Source: Druceiella hillmani | Lineage: Eukaryota > Arthropoda > Insecta > Lepidoptera > Hepialidae | Assembly (NCBI GenBank): GCA_039881145.1 | Contig: JAYKKI010000150.1 | Span: 248,001 to 312,000 of the forward strand | DNA: 64,000 nucleotides | Direction: 5' to 3' | In this document: positions 8,884 through 21,936 of the stretch, in pieces | How the letters are laid out: each line of letters opens with the position of its first letter | Numbering within the stretch: position 1 is the stretch's first letter | Program-made: the position numbers and the translations under genes | Notes under the pieces: generated by a model | What the model saw: the letters and a program-made list of their open reading frames with translations, nothing else | What the model was told of the DNA's origin: nothing | Database searches by the model: none

Positions 8884-9813
8884 ACTAATTGGTTTTCACA
8901 CTTGATGTTTTGATAATACGAATTTTAAAACACACACAATTCAGAATGCACAGTGTCCTCAACATGCAAGTGGTATACATTTGTTCCGGTATAACACGTC
9001 CAACTTCACAAACTGACGAAAATCAGCAACTGCCTAGCGCTTCGCGCTGCTTGTTTGTTACTTCCAATTGTTACGTAACGCGTAAACATGTTTGTGACAG
9101 GTTGCGCTCGCAGCGGTTTTACCATTATTTTCAAACACTAATTGGTTTTCACACTTATTGTTTTGATAATACGAATTTTAAAACACACAATTCATAATGC
9201 ACTAATTGGTTTTCACACTTGATGTTTTGATAATACGAATTTTAAAACACACAATTTAGAATGCACTAATTGGTTTTCAAACTTAACGTTTGGGAAACAC
9301 GAATTTAAAAACACACACAATACAGAACGCACGGTGTCCTCAACATGCACATGTTATACTTTTCTCACGGAATAACATGTCCATATTCACAAACTGACGA
9401 ATATCGACAACTGCCGCGCGCTTCGCACTGCTTGTTGGTGACTTCCAATTGCCACGTGACGAGTAATCAACGAATGGAACAATATATTTGAACACTTATT
9501 AGTTTTCACACTTAACGTTTGGAAAACTCGATTTTTAAAACACACACAATACAGAACGCACGGTGTCCTCAACATGCACGTGGTATACTTTTCTTCCGGA
9601 ATAACACGTCCGTCTTCACAAACTGACGCATATCAACTGACTGCCGCTCGCTCGGCACAGCTCGTTGATTACCCCCAATTGTTACGTAACGCGTAAACAT
9701 GTTTGTGACAGGTTGCGCTCGCAGCGGTTGGACCATTATTTTCAAACACTAATTGGTTTTCACACTTGATGTTTTGATAATACGAATTTTAAAACACACA
9801 CAATTCAGAATGC
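8884..9813 (+). repeat. HOR unit 11: A-s-s-B-C-s (930 bp)
   Basis: It is the counterpart of unit 5. The B head has TTTTCAAACTT against TTTTCACACTT. Confidence 0.94.
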
Positions 9814-10906
9814 ACTATTTGGTTTTCACACTTGAGGTTTTGATAATACGAATTTTAAAACACACACAATTCAGAATGCACGGTGTCCTCAACATGCAAG
9901 TGGTATACATTTCTTCCCGTATAACACGTCCAACTTCACAAACTGACGAAAATCAGCAACTGCCGAGCGCTTCGCGCTGCTTGTTTGTTACTTCCAATTG
10001 TTACGTAACGCGTAAACATGTTTGTGACAGGTTGCGCTCGCAGCGGTTTTACCATTATTTTCAAACACTAATTGGTTTTCACATTTGATGTTTTGATAAT
10101 ACGAATTTTAAAACACACACAATTCAGAATGCACTAATTGGTTTTCACACTTAACGTTATGAAAACACGAATTTTAAAATACACACAATACAGAACGCAC
10201 GGTGTCCTCAACATGCACTTGTTATACTTTTTTCACGGAATAACATGTCCATATTCACAAACTGACGAATATCGACAACTGCCGCGCGCTTCGCACTGCT
10301 TGTTGGTGACTTCCAATTGCCACGTGACGAGTAAACAACGAATGGAACAATATTGTTGAACACTTATTAGTTTTCACACTTAACGTTTAGAAAACACGAA
10401 TTTTAAAACACACAATACAGAACGCACGGTGTCCTCAACATGCACGTAATATACTTTTCTCACGGAATAACACGTCCATATTCACAAACTGACGAATATC
10501 GACAACTGCCGCGCGCTTCGCACTGCTTGTTGGTGACTTCCAATTGCCACGTGACGAGTAAACAACGAATGGAACAATATATTTGAACACTTATTAGTTT
10601 TCACACTTAACGTTTGGAAAACTCGATTTTTAAAACACACACAATACAGAACGCACGGTGTCCTCAACATGCACGTGGTACACTTTTCTTCCGGAATAAC
10701 ACGTCCGTCTTCACAAACTGACGAATATCAACTGACTGCCGCTCGCTCGGCACAGCTCGTTGATTACCCCCAATTGTTACGTAACGCGTAAACATGTTTG
10801 TGACAGGTTGCGCTCGCAGCGGTTTTACCATTATTTTCATACACTAATTGGTTTTCACACATGATGTTTTGATAATACGAATTTTAAAACACACAATCCA
10901 TAATGC
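9814..10906 (+). repeat. HOR unit 12: A-s-B-B'-C-s (1093 bp)
   Basis: It is the counterpart of unit 6 with a full 66-bp A head. Module starts: A 9814, s 10067, B 10133, B' 10362, C 10589, s 10843. Confidence 0.94.
10362..10588 (+). repeat. Monomer B', archetype (C-like head on a B body)
   Basis: It is 227 bp long and lies between B and C. The head starts ACTTATTAG like C and has a CA run two bases shorter; the body is B-like but reads CACGTAATATAC. Fifteen copies start at 4617, 10362, 12387, 18433, 21390, 25828, 28721, 34155, 37462, 43211, 49528, 53734, 56691, 59330 and 62287. It most likely arose by unequal exchange between the aligned heads of B and C, which would place a C-type head on a second B body. 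Confidence 0.88.
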
Positions 10907-11838
10907 ACTAATTGGTTTTCACACTTGATGTTTTGATAATACGAATTTTAAAACACACACAATTCAGAATGCACGGTGTCCTCAACATGCAAGTGGTATA
11001 CATTTCTTCCGGTATAACACGTCCAACTTCACAAACTGACGAAAATCAGCAACTGCCGAGCGCTTCGCGCTGCTTGTTTGTTACTTCCAATTGTTACGTA
11101 ACGCGTAAACATGTTTGTGACAGGTTGCGCTCGCAGCGGTTTTACCATTATTTTCAAACACTAATTGGTTTTCACACTTATTGTTTTGATAATACGAATT
11201 TTAAACCACACAATTCATAAGGCACTAATTGGTTTTCATACTTGATGTTTTGATAATACGAATTTTAAAACAGACATAATTTAGAATGCACTAATTGGTT
11301 TTCACACTTAACGTTTGGGAAACACGAATTTTAAAACACACACAATACAGAACGCACGGTGTCCTCAACATGCACATGTTATACTTTTCTCACGGAATAA
11401 CATGTCCATATTCACAAACTGACGAATATCGACAACTTCCGCGCGCTTCGCACTGCTTGTTGGTGACTTCCAATTGCCACGTGACGAGTAATCAACGAAT
11501 GGAACAATATATTTGAACACTTATTAGTTTTCACACTTAACGTTTGGAAAACTCGATTTTTAAAACACACACAATACAGAACGCACGGTGTCCTCAACAT
11601 GCACGTGGTATACTTTTCTTCCAGAATAACACGTCCGTCTTCACATACTGACGAATATCAACTGACTGCCGCTCGCTCGGCACAGCTCGTTGATTACCCC
11701 CAATTGTTACGTAACGCGTAAACATGTTTGTGACAGGTTGCGCTCGCAGCGGTTGGACCATTATTTTCAAACACTAATTGGTTTTCACACTTGATGTTTT
11801 GATAATACGAATTTTAAAACACACACAATTCAGAATGC
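10907..11838 (+). repeat. HOR unit 13: mosaic A-s-s-B-C-s (932 bp)
   Basis: A and both s heads match unit 7. B and the front of C match unit 10 (CTTCCGCGCG, TTCCAGAATAAC, ACATACTGAC). The end of C and the closing s match unit 11 (ACGCGTAAAC, GGTTGGACC). Two separate switches are therefore needed. Confidence 0.9.
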
Positions 11839-12931
11839 ACTATTTGGTTTTCACACTTGAGGTTTTGATAATACGAATTTTAAAACACACACAATTCAGA
11901 ATGCACGGTGTCCTCAACATGCAAGTGGTATACATTTCTTCCCGTATAACACGTCCAACTTCACAAACTGACGAAAATCAGCAACTGCCGAGCGCTTCGC
12001 GCTGCTTGTTTGTTACTTCCAATTGTTACGTAACGCGTAAACATGTTTGTGACAGGTTGCGCTCGCAGCGGTTTTACCATTATTTTCAAACACTAATTGG
12101 TTTTCACATTTGATGTTTTGATAATACGAATTTTAAAACACACACAATTCAGAATGCACTAATTGGTTTTCACACTTAACGTTATGAAAACACGAATTTT
12201 AAAATACACACAATACAGAACGCACGGTGTCCTCAACATGCACTTGTTATACTTTTTTCACGGAATAACATGTCCATATTCACAAACTGACGAATATCGA
12301 CAACTGCCGCGCGCTTCGCACTGCTTGTTGGTGACTTCCAATTGCCACGTGACGAGTAAACAACGAATGGAACAATATTGTTGAACACTTATTAGTTTTC
12401 ACACTTAACGTTTAGAAAACACGAATTTTAAAACACACAATACAGAACGCACGGTGTCCTCAACATGCACGTAATATACTTTTCTCACGGAATAACACGT
12501 CCATATTCACAAACTGACGAATATCGACAACTGCCGCGCGCTTCGCACTGCTTGTTGGTGACTTCCAATTGCCACGTGACGAGTAAACAACGAATGGAAC
12601 AATATATTTGAACACTTATTAGTTTTCACACTTAACGTTTGGAAAACTCGATTTTTAAAACACACACAATACAGAACGCACGGTGTCCTCAACATGCACG
12701 TGGTACACTTTTCTTCCGGAATAACACGTCCGTCTTCACAAACTGACGAATATCAACTGACTGCCGCTCGCTCGGCACAGCTCGTTGATTACCCCCAATT
12801 GTTACGTAACGCGTAAACATGTTTGTGACAGGTTGCGCTCGCAGCGGTTTTACCATTATTTTCATACACTAATTGGTTTTCACACATGATGTTTTGATAA
12901 TACGAATTTTAAAACACACAATCCATAATGC
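11839..12931 (+). repeat. HOR unit 14: A-s-B-B'-C-s (1093 bp)
   Basis: It matches unit 12 module by module (s 12092, B 12158, B' 12387, C 12614, s 12868). Confidence 0.94.
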
Positions 12932-13863
12932 ACTAATTGGTTTTCACACTTGATGTTTTGATAATACGAATTTTAAAACACACACAATTCAGAATGCACG
13001 GTGTCCTCAACATGCAAGTGGTATACATTTCTTCCGGTATAACACGTCCAACTTCACAAACTGACGAAAATCAGCAACTGCCGAGCGCTTCGCGCTGCTT
13101 GTTTGTTACTTCCAATTGTTACGTAACGCGTAAACATGTTTGTGACAGGTTGCGCTCGCAGCGGTTTTACCATTATTTTCAAACACTAATTGGTTTTCAC
13201 ACTTATTGTTTTGATAATACGAATTTTAAACCACACAATTCATAAGGCACTAATTGGTTTTCATACTTGATGTTTTGATAATACGAATTTTAAAACAGAC
13301 ATAATTTAGAATGCACTAATTGGTTTTCACACTTAACGTTTGGGAAACACGAATTTTAAAACACACACAATACAGAACGCACGGTGTCCTCAACATGCAC
13401 ATGGTATACTTTTCTTACGGAATAACATGTCCATATTCACAAACTGACGAATATCGACAACTGCCGCGCGCTTCGCACTGCTTGTTGGTGACTTTCAATT
13501 GCCACGTGACGAGTAAACAACGAATGGAACAATATATTTGAACACTTATTAGTTTTCACACTTAACGTTTGGAAAACTCGATTTTTAAAACACACACAAT
13601 ACAGAACGCACGGTGTCCTCAACATGCACGTAGTATAATTTTCTTCCTGAATAACACGTCCGTCTTCACAAACTGACGAATATCAAATGACTGCCGCTCG
13701 CTCGGCACAGCTCGTTGATTACCCCCAATTGTTACGTAACGCGTAAACATGTTTGTGACAGGTTGCGCTCGCAGCGGTTGGACCATTATTTTCAAACACT
13801 AATTGGTTTTCACACTTGATGTTTTGATAATACGAATTTTAAAACACACACAATTCAGAATGC
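12932..13863 (+). repeat. HOR unit 15: A-s-s-B-C-s (932 bp)
   Basis: It matches units 1 and 7, so a fourth copy of super-repeat I begins here. Confidence 0.94.
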
Positions 13864-14795
13864 ACTAATTGGTTTTCACACTTGAGGTTTTGATAATACG
13901 AATTTTAAAACACACACAATTCAGAATGCACGGTGTCCTCAACATGCAAGTGGTATACATTTCTTCCGGTATAGCACGTCCAACTTCACAAACTGACGGA
14001 AATCAGCAACTGCCGAGCGCTTCGCGCTGCTTGTTTGTTACTTCCAATTGTTACGTAACGCGTAATCATGTTTGTGACAGGTTGCGATCGCAGCGGTTTT
14101 ACCATTATTTTCAAACACTAATTGGTTTTCACACTTATTGTTTTGAGAATACGAATTTTAAAACACACAATTCATAATGCACTAATTGGTTTTCACACTT
14201 GATGTTTTGATAATACGAATTTTAAAACACACACAATCTAGAATGCACTAATTGGTTTTCACACTTAACGATTGGGAAACACGAATTTTAAAACACACAC
14301 AATACAGAACGCACGGTGTCCTCAACATGCACATGTTATACTTTTCTCACGGAATAACATGTCCATATTCACAAACTGACGAATATCGACAACTGCCGCG
14401 CGCTTCGCACTGCTTGTTGGTGACTTCCAATTGCCACGTGACGAGTAATCAACGAATGGAACAATATATTTGAACACTTATTAGTTTTCACACTTAACGT
14501 TTGGAAAACTCGATTTTTAAAACACACACAATACAGAACGCACGGTGTCCTCAACATGCACGTGGTATACTTTTCTTCCGGAATAACACGTCCGTCTTCA
14601 CAAACTGACGAATATCAACTGACTGCCGCTCGCTCGGCACAGCTCGTTGATTACCCCCAATTGTTACGTAACGCGTAAACATGTTTGTGACAGGTTGCGC
14701 TCGCAGCGGTTGGACCATTATTTTCAAACACTAATTGGTTTTCACACTTGATGTTTTGATAATACGATTTTTAAAACACACACAATTCAGAATGC
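13864..14795 (+). repeat. HOR unit 16: A2-s-s-B-C-s (932 bp)
   Basis: It resembles unit 8, but s2 has ACAATCTAGAATG and C has the usual TTCACACTTAACG. The fourth copy of super-repeat I therefore departs from the others inside this unit. Confidence 0.92.
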
Positions 14796-16339
14796 ACTAA
14801 TTGGTTTTCACACTTGAGGTTTTGATAATACGAATTTTAAAACACACACAATTCAGAATGCACGGTGTCCTCAACATGCAAGTGGTATACATTTCTTCCG
14901 GTATAACACGTCCAACTTCACAAACTGACGAAAATCAGCAACTGCCGAGCGCTTCGCGCTGCTTGTTTGTTACTTCCAATTGTTACGTAACGCGTAAACA
15001 TGTTTGTGACAGGTTGCGCTCGCAGCGGTTTTACCATTATTTTCAAACACTAATTGGTTTTCACACTTATTGTTTTGATAATACGAATTTTAAACCACAC
15101 AATTCATAATGCACTAATTGATTTTCATACTTGATGTTTTGATAATACGAATTTTAAAACAGACACAATTTAGGATGCACTAATTGGTTTTCACACTTAA
15201 CGTTTGGGAAACACGAATTTTAAAACACACACAATACAGAACGCACGGTGTCCTCAACATGCACATGTTATACTTTTCCCACGGAATAACATGTCCATAT
15301 TCACAAACTGACGAATATCGACAACTGCCGCGCGCTTCGCACTGCTTGTTGGTGACTTCCAATTGCCACGTGACGAGTAAACAACGAATGGAACAATATA
15401 TTTGAACACTTATTAGTTTTCACACTTAACGTTTGGAAAACTCGATTTTTAAAACACACACAATACAGAACGCACGGTGTCCTCAACATGCACGTAGTAT
15501 ACTTTTCTTCCTGAATAACACGTCCGTCTTCACAAACTGACGAATATCAACTGACTGCCGCTCGCTCGGCACAGCTCGTTGATTACCCCCAATTGTTGCG
15601 TAACGCGTAAACATGTTTGTGACAGGTTGCGCTCGCAGCGGTTGGACCATTATTTTCAAACACTAATTGGTTTTCACACTTGATGTTTTGATAATACGAA
15701 TTTTAAAACACACAATTCATAATGCACTAATTGGTTTTCACACTTGATGTTTTGATAATACGAATTTTAAAACACACACAATCTAGAATGCACTAATTGG
15801 TTTCACACTTAACGATTGGGAAACACGAATTTTAAAACACACACAATACAGAACGCACGGTGTCCTCAACATGCACATGTTATACTTTTCTCACGGAATA
15901 ACATGTCCATATTCACAAACTGACCAATATCGACAACTGCCGCGCGCTTCGCACTGCTTGTTGGTGACTTCCAATTGCCACGTGACGAGTAATCAACGAA
16001 TGGAACAATATATTTGAACACTTATTAGTTTTCACACTTAACGTTTGGAAAACTCGATTTTTAAAACACACACAATACAGAACGCACGGTGTCCTCAACA
16101 TGCACGTGGTATACTTTTCTTCCGGAATAACACGTCCGTCTTCACAAACTGACGAATATCAACTGACTGCCGCTCGCTCGGCACAGCTCGTTGATTACCC
16201 CCAATTGTTACGTAACGCGTAAACATGTTTGTGACAGGTTGCGCTCGCAGCGGTTGGACCATTATTTTCAAACACTAATTGGTTTTCACACTTGATGTTT
16301 TGATAATACGATTTTTAAAACACACACAATTTAGAATGC
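14796..16339 (+). repeat. HOR unit 17: A-s-s-B-C-s*-s-B-C-s (1544 bp)
   Basis: Module starts: A 14796, s 15049, s 15113, B 15179, C 15408, fused s 15662, s 15726, B 15792 (one T short in its head), C 16020, s 16274. The second half has no A. Confidence 0.92.
15662..15725 (+). repeat. Fused s head replacing an A monomer
   Basis: It begins like a closing s (CACTTGATG) and ends like s1 (CACACAATTCATAATGC, 64 bp). An exchange between an s3 and an s1 head would remove the A between them, which fits the missing A. Confidence 0.8.
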
Positions 16340-17820
16340 ACTAATTGGTTTTCACACTTGAGGTTTTGATAATACGAATTTTAAAACACACACAATTCAG
16401 AATGCACGGTGTCCTCAACATGCAAGTGGTATACATTTCTTCCGGTATAACACGTCCAACTTCACAAACTGACGAAAATCAGCAACTGCCGAGCGCTTCG
16501 CGCTGCTTGTTTGTTACTTCCAATTGTTACGTAACGCGTAAACATGTTTGTGACAGGTTGCGCTCGCAGCGGTTTTACCATTATTTTCAAACACTAATTG
16601 GTTTTCACACTTATTGTTTTGATAATACGAATTTTAAACCACACAATTCATAATGCACTAATTGGTTTTCATACTTGATGTTTTGATAATACGAATTTTA
16701 AAACAGACACAATTTAGGATGCACTAATTGGTTTTCACACTTAACGTTTGGGAAACACGAATTTTAAAACACACACAATACAGAACGCACGGTGTCCTCA
16801 ACATGCACATGTTATACTTTTCTCACGGAATAACATGTCCATATTCACAAACTGACGAATATCGACAACTGCCGCGCGCTTCGCACTGCTTGTTGGTGAC
16901 TTCCAATTGCCACGTGACGAGTAAACAACGAATGGAACAATATATTTGAACACTTATTAGTTTTCACACTTAACGTTTGGAAAACTCGATTTTTAAAACA
17001 CACACAATACAGAACGCACGGTGTCCTCAACATGCACGTAGTATACTTTTCTTCCTGAATAACACGTCCGTCTTCACAAACTGACGAATAGCAACTGACT
17101 GCCGCTCGCTCGGCACAGCTCGTTGATTACCCCCAATTGTTGCGTAACGCGTAAACATGTTTGTGACAGGTTGCGCTCGCAGCGGTTGGACCATTATTTT
17201 CAAACACTAATTGGTTTTCACACTTGATGTTTTGATAATACGAATTTTAAAACACACACAATTTAGAATGCACTAATTGGTTTTCACACTTAACGTTTGG
17301 GAAACACGAATTTTAAAACACACACAATACAGAACGCACGGTGTCCTCAACATGCACATGTTATACTTTTCTCACGGAATAACATGTCCATATTCACAAA
17401 CTGACGAATATCGACAACTGCCGCGCGCTTCGCACTGCTTGTTGGTGACTTCCAATTGCCACGTGACGAGTAAACAACGAATGGAACAATATATTTGAAC
17501 ACTTATTAGTTTTCACACTTAACGTTTTTAAAACTCGATTTTTAAAACACACACAATACAGAACGCACGGTGTCCTCAACATGCACGTGGTATACTTTTC
17601 TTCCGGAATAACACGTCCGTCTTCACAAACTGACGAATATCAACTGACTGCCGCTCGCTCGGCACAGCTCGTTGATTACCCCCAATTGTTACGTAACGCG
17701 TAAACATGTTTGTGACAGGTTGCGCTCGCAGCGGTTGGACCATTATTTTCAAACACTAATTGGTTTTCACACTTGATGTTTTGATAATACGAATTTTAAA
17801 ACACACACAATTCAGAATGC
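16340..17820 (+). repeat. HOR unit 18: A-s-s-B-C-s-B-C-s (1481 bp)
   Basis: The second B starts at 17272, C at 17501 and s at 17755. The second C head has AACGTTTTTAAAACTCG. Confidence 0.92.
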
Positions 17821-18979
17821 ACTAATTGGTTTTCACACTTGAGGTTTTGATAATACGAATTTTAAAACACACACAATTCAGAATGCACGGTGTCCTCAAC
17901 ATGCAAGTGGTATACATTTCTTCCGGTATAGCACGTCCAACTTCACAAACTGACGGAAATCAGCAACTGCCGAGCGCTTCGCGCTGCTTGTTTGTTACTT
18001 CCAATTGTTACGTAACGCGTAATCATGTTTGTGACAGGTTGCGATCGCAGCGGTTTTACCATTATTTTCAAACACTAATTGGTTTTCACACTTATTGTTT
18101 TGAGAATACGAATTTTAAAACACACAATTCATAATGCACTAATTGGTTTTCACACTTGATGTTTTGATAATACGAATTTTAAAACACACACAATTTAGAA
18201 TGCACTAATTGGTTTTCACACTTAACGTTTGGGAAACACGAATTTTAAAACACACACAATACAGAACGCACGGTGTCCTCAACATGCACATGTTATACTT
18301 TTCTCACGGAATAACATGTCCATATTCACAAACTGACGAATATCGACAACTGCCGCGCGCTTCGCACTGCTTGTTGGTGACTTCCAATTGCCACGTGACG
18401 AGTAAACAACGAATGGAACAATATATTTGAACACTTATTAGTTTTCACACTTAACGTTTTTAAAACACAAATTTTAAAACACACAATACAGAACGCACGG
18501 TGTCCTCAACATGCACGTAATATACTTTTCTCACGGAATAACACGTCCATATTCACAAACTGACGAATATCGACAACTGCCGCGCGCTTCGCACTGCTTG
18601 TTGGTGACTTCCAGTTGCCACGTGACGAGTAAACAACGAATGGAACAATATATTTGAACACTTATTAGTTTTCACACTTAACGTTTGGAAAACTCGATTT
18701 TTAAAACACACACAATACAGAACGCACGGTGTCCTCAACATGCACGTGGTACACTTTTCTTCCGGAATAACACGTCCGTCTTCACAAACTGACGAATATC
18801 AACTGACTGCGGCTCGCTCGGCACAGCTCGTTGATTACTTCCAATTGTTACGTAACGCGTAAACATGTTTGTGACAGGTTGCGCTCGCAGCGGTTGGACC
18901 ATTATTTTCAAACACTAATTGGTTTTCACACTTGATGTTTTGATAATACGAATTTTAAAACACACACAATTCAGAATGC
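17821..18979 (+). repeat. HOR unit 19: A2-s-s-B-B'-C-s (1159 bp)
   Basis: B 18204, B' 18433 with AACGTTTTTAAAACACAAATT, C 18660 with TGGTACACTTTTC and GATTACTTCCAATTG in place of the run of Cs. Confidence 0.93.
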
Positions 18980-19845
18980 ACTAATTGGTTTTCACACTTG
19001 AGGTTTTGATAATACGAATTTTAAAACACACACAATTCAGAATGCACGGTGTCCTCAACATGCAAGTGGTATATATTTCTTCCGGTATAACACGTCCAAC
19101 TTCACAAACTGACGAAAATCAGCAACTGCCGAGCGCTTCGCGCTGCTTGTTTGTTATTTCCAATTGTTACGTAACGCGTAAACATGTTTGTGACAGGTTG
19201 CGCTCGTAGCGGTTTTACCATTATTTTCAAACACTAATTGTTTTTCACACTTATTGTTTTGATAATACGAATTTTAAAACACACAATTCATAATGCACTA
19301 ATTGGTTTTCACACTTGATGTTTTGATAATACGAATTTTAAAACACACACAATTTAGAATGCACTAATTGGTTTTCACACTTAACGCTTGGGAAACACGA
19401 ATTTTAAAACACACACAATACAGAACGCATGATGTCCTCAACATGCACATGTTATACTTTTCTCACGGAATAACATGTCCATATTCACAAACTGACGAAT
19501 ATCGACAACTGCCGCGCGCTTCGCACTGCTTGTTGGTGACTTCCAATTGCCACGTGACGAGTAAACAACGAATGGAACAATATATTTGAACACTTATTAG
19601 TTTTCACACTTAACGTTTGTAAAACTCGATTTTTAAAACACACACAATACAGAACGCACGGTGTCCTCAACATGCACGTAGTATACTTTTCTTCCTGAAT
19701 AACACGTCCGTCTTCACAAACTGACGAATATCAACTGACTGCCGCTCGCTCGGCACAGCTCGTTGATTACCCCCAATTGTTACGTAACGCGTAAACATGT
19801 TTGTGACAGGTTGCGCTCGCAGCGGTTGGACCATTATTTTCAAAC
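18980..19845 (+). repeat. HOR unit 20: A-s-s-B-C (866 bp, no closing s)
   Basis: A has GTTATTTCCAATTG and the first GCTCGTAGCGG of the window; s1 reads AATTGTTTTTCAC; B has AACGCTTGGG and GCATGATGTCC. C runs straight into the next A. Confidence 0.93.
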
Positions 19846-20777
19846 ACTAATTGGTTTTCACACTTGATGTTTTGATAATACGAATTTTAAAACACACACA
19901 ATTCAGAATGCACGGTATCCTCAACATGCAAGTGGTATACATTTCTTCTTGTATAACACGTCCAACTTCACAAACTGACGAAAATCAGCAACTGCCGAGC
20001 GCTTCGCGCTGCTTGTTTGTTACTTCCAATTGTTACGTAACGCGTAAACATGTTTGTGACAGATTGCGCTCGCAGCGGTTTTACCATTATTTTCAAACAT
20101 TAATTGGTTTTCACACTTATTGTTTTGATAATACGAATTTTAAAACACACAATTCATAATGCACTAATTGGTTTTCACACTTGATGTTTTGATAATACGA
20201 ATTTTAAAACACACACAATTTAGAATGCACTAATTGGTTTTCACACTTAACGTTTGGGAAACACGAATTTTAAAACACACACAATACAGAACGCACGGTG
20301 TCCTCAACATGCACATGGTATACTTTTCTTACGGAATAACATGTCCATATTCACAAACTGACGAATATCGACAACTGCCGCGCGCTTCGCACTGCTTGTT
20401 GGTGACTTTCAATTGCCACGTGACGAGTAAACAACGAATGGAACAATATATTTGAACACTTATTAGTTTTCACACTTAACGTTTGGAAAACTCGATTTTT
20501 AAAACACACACAATACAGAACGCACGGTGTCCTCAACATGCACGTAGTATACTTTTCTTCCTGAATAACACGTCCGTCTTCACAAACTGACGAATATCAA
20601 ATGACTGCCGCTCGCTCGGCACAGCTCGTTGATTACCCCCAATTGTTACGTAACGCGTAAACATGTTTGTGACAGGTTGCGCTCGCAGCGGTTGGACCAT
20701 TATTTTCAAACACTAATTGGTTTTCACACTTGATGTTTTGATAATACGAATTTTAAAACACACACAATTCAGAATGC
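19846..20777 (+). repeat. HOR unit 21: A-s-s-B-C-s (932 bp)
   Basis: A has CACGGTATCC, CTTCTTGTATAAC and GACAGATTGCG. Confidence 0.93.
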
Positions 20778-21936
20778 ACTAATTGGTTTTCACACTTGAG
20801 GTTTTGATAATACGAATTTTAAAACACACACAATTCAGAATGCACGGTGTCCTCAACATGCAAGTGGTATACATTTCTTCCGGTATAGCACGTCCAACTT
20901 CACAAACTGACGGAAATCAGCAACTGCCGAGCGCTTCGCGCTGCTTGTTTGTTACTTCCAATTGTTACGTAACGCGTAATCATGTTTGTGACAGGTTGCG
21001 ATCGCAGCGGTTTTACCATTATTTTCAAACACTAATTGGTTTTCACACTTATTGTTTTGAGAATACGAATTTTAAAACACACAATTCATAATGCACTAAT
21101 TGGTTTTCACACTTGATGTTTTGATAATACGAATTTTAAAACACACACAATTTAGAATGCACTAATTGGTTTTCACACTTAACGTTTGGGAAACACGAAT
21201 TTTAAAACACACACAATACAGAACGCACGGTGTCCTCAACATGCACATGTTATACTTTTCTCACGGAATAACATGTCCATATTCACAAACTGACGAATAT
21301 CGACAACTGCCGCGCGCTTCGCACTGCTTGTTGGTGACTTCCAATTGCCACGTGACGAGTAAACAACGAATGGAACAATATATTTGAACACTTATTAGTT
21401 TTCACACTTAACGTTTTTAAAACACAAATTTTAAAACACACAATACAGAACGCACGGTGTCCTCAACATGCACGTAATATACTTTTCTCACGGAATAACA
21501 CGTCCATATTCACAAACTGACGAATATCGACAACTGCCGCGCGCTTCGCACTGCTTGTTGGTGACTTCCAGTTGCCACGTGACGAGTAAACAACGAATGG
21601 AACAATATATTTGAACACTTATTAGTTTTCACACTTAACGTTTGGAAAACTCGATTTTTAAAACACACACAATACAGAACGCACGGTGTCCTCAACATGC
21701 ACGTGGTACACTTTTCTTCCGGAATAACACGTCCGTCTTCACAAACTGACGAATATCAACTGACTGCGGCTCGCTCGGCACAGCTCGTTGATTACTTCCA
21801 ATTGTTACGTAACGCGTAAACATGTTTGTGACAGGTTGCGCTCGCAGCGGTTGGACCATTATTTTCAAACACTAATTGGTTTTCACACTTGATGTTTTGA
21901 TAATACGAATTTTAAAACACACACAATTCAGAATGC
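20778..21936 (+). repeat. HOR unit 22: A2-s-s-B-B'-C-s (1159 bp)
   Basis: It repeats unit 19 at 2957 bp (B 21161, B' 21390, C 21617, s 21871). Confidence 0.94.

Larger units (their letters stand above)
5162..10906 (+). repeat. Super-repeat I, copy 2 (5745 bp)
   Basis: It contains units of 932, 930, 930, 930, 930 and 1093 bp. Rare variants shared with copy 1 include GTAGTATAATTTTC, TTCACTATTAACG and ACTATTTGG, so the duplication is recent relative to divergence between units. Confidence 0.93.
10907..12931 (+). repeat. Super-repeat I, copy 3 (2025 bp, internally deleted)
   Basis: It keeps only a mosaic 932-bp unit and the closing 1093-bp unit. It is shorter than copy 2 by 3720 bp. Confidence 0.9.
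17821..20777 (+). repeat. Block III, copy 1 (2957 bp)
   Basis: Its units are 1159, 866 and 932 bp. Shared private variants with the next block include TAACGCTTGGG, GTTATTTCCAATTG and CACGGTATCC. Confidence 0.93.
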
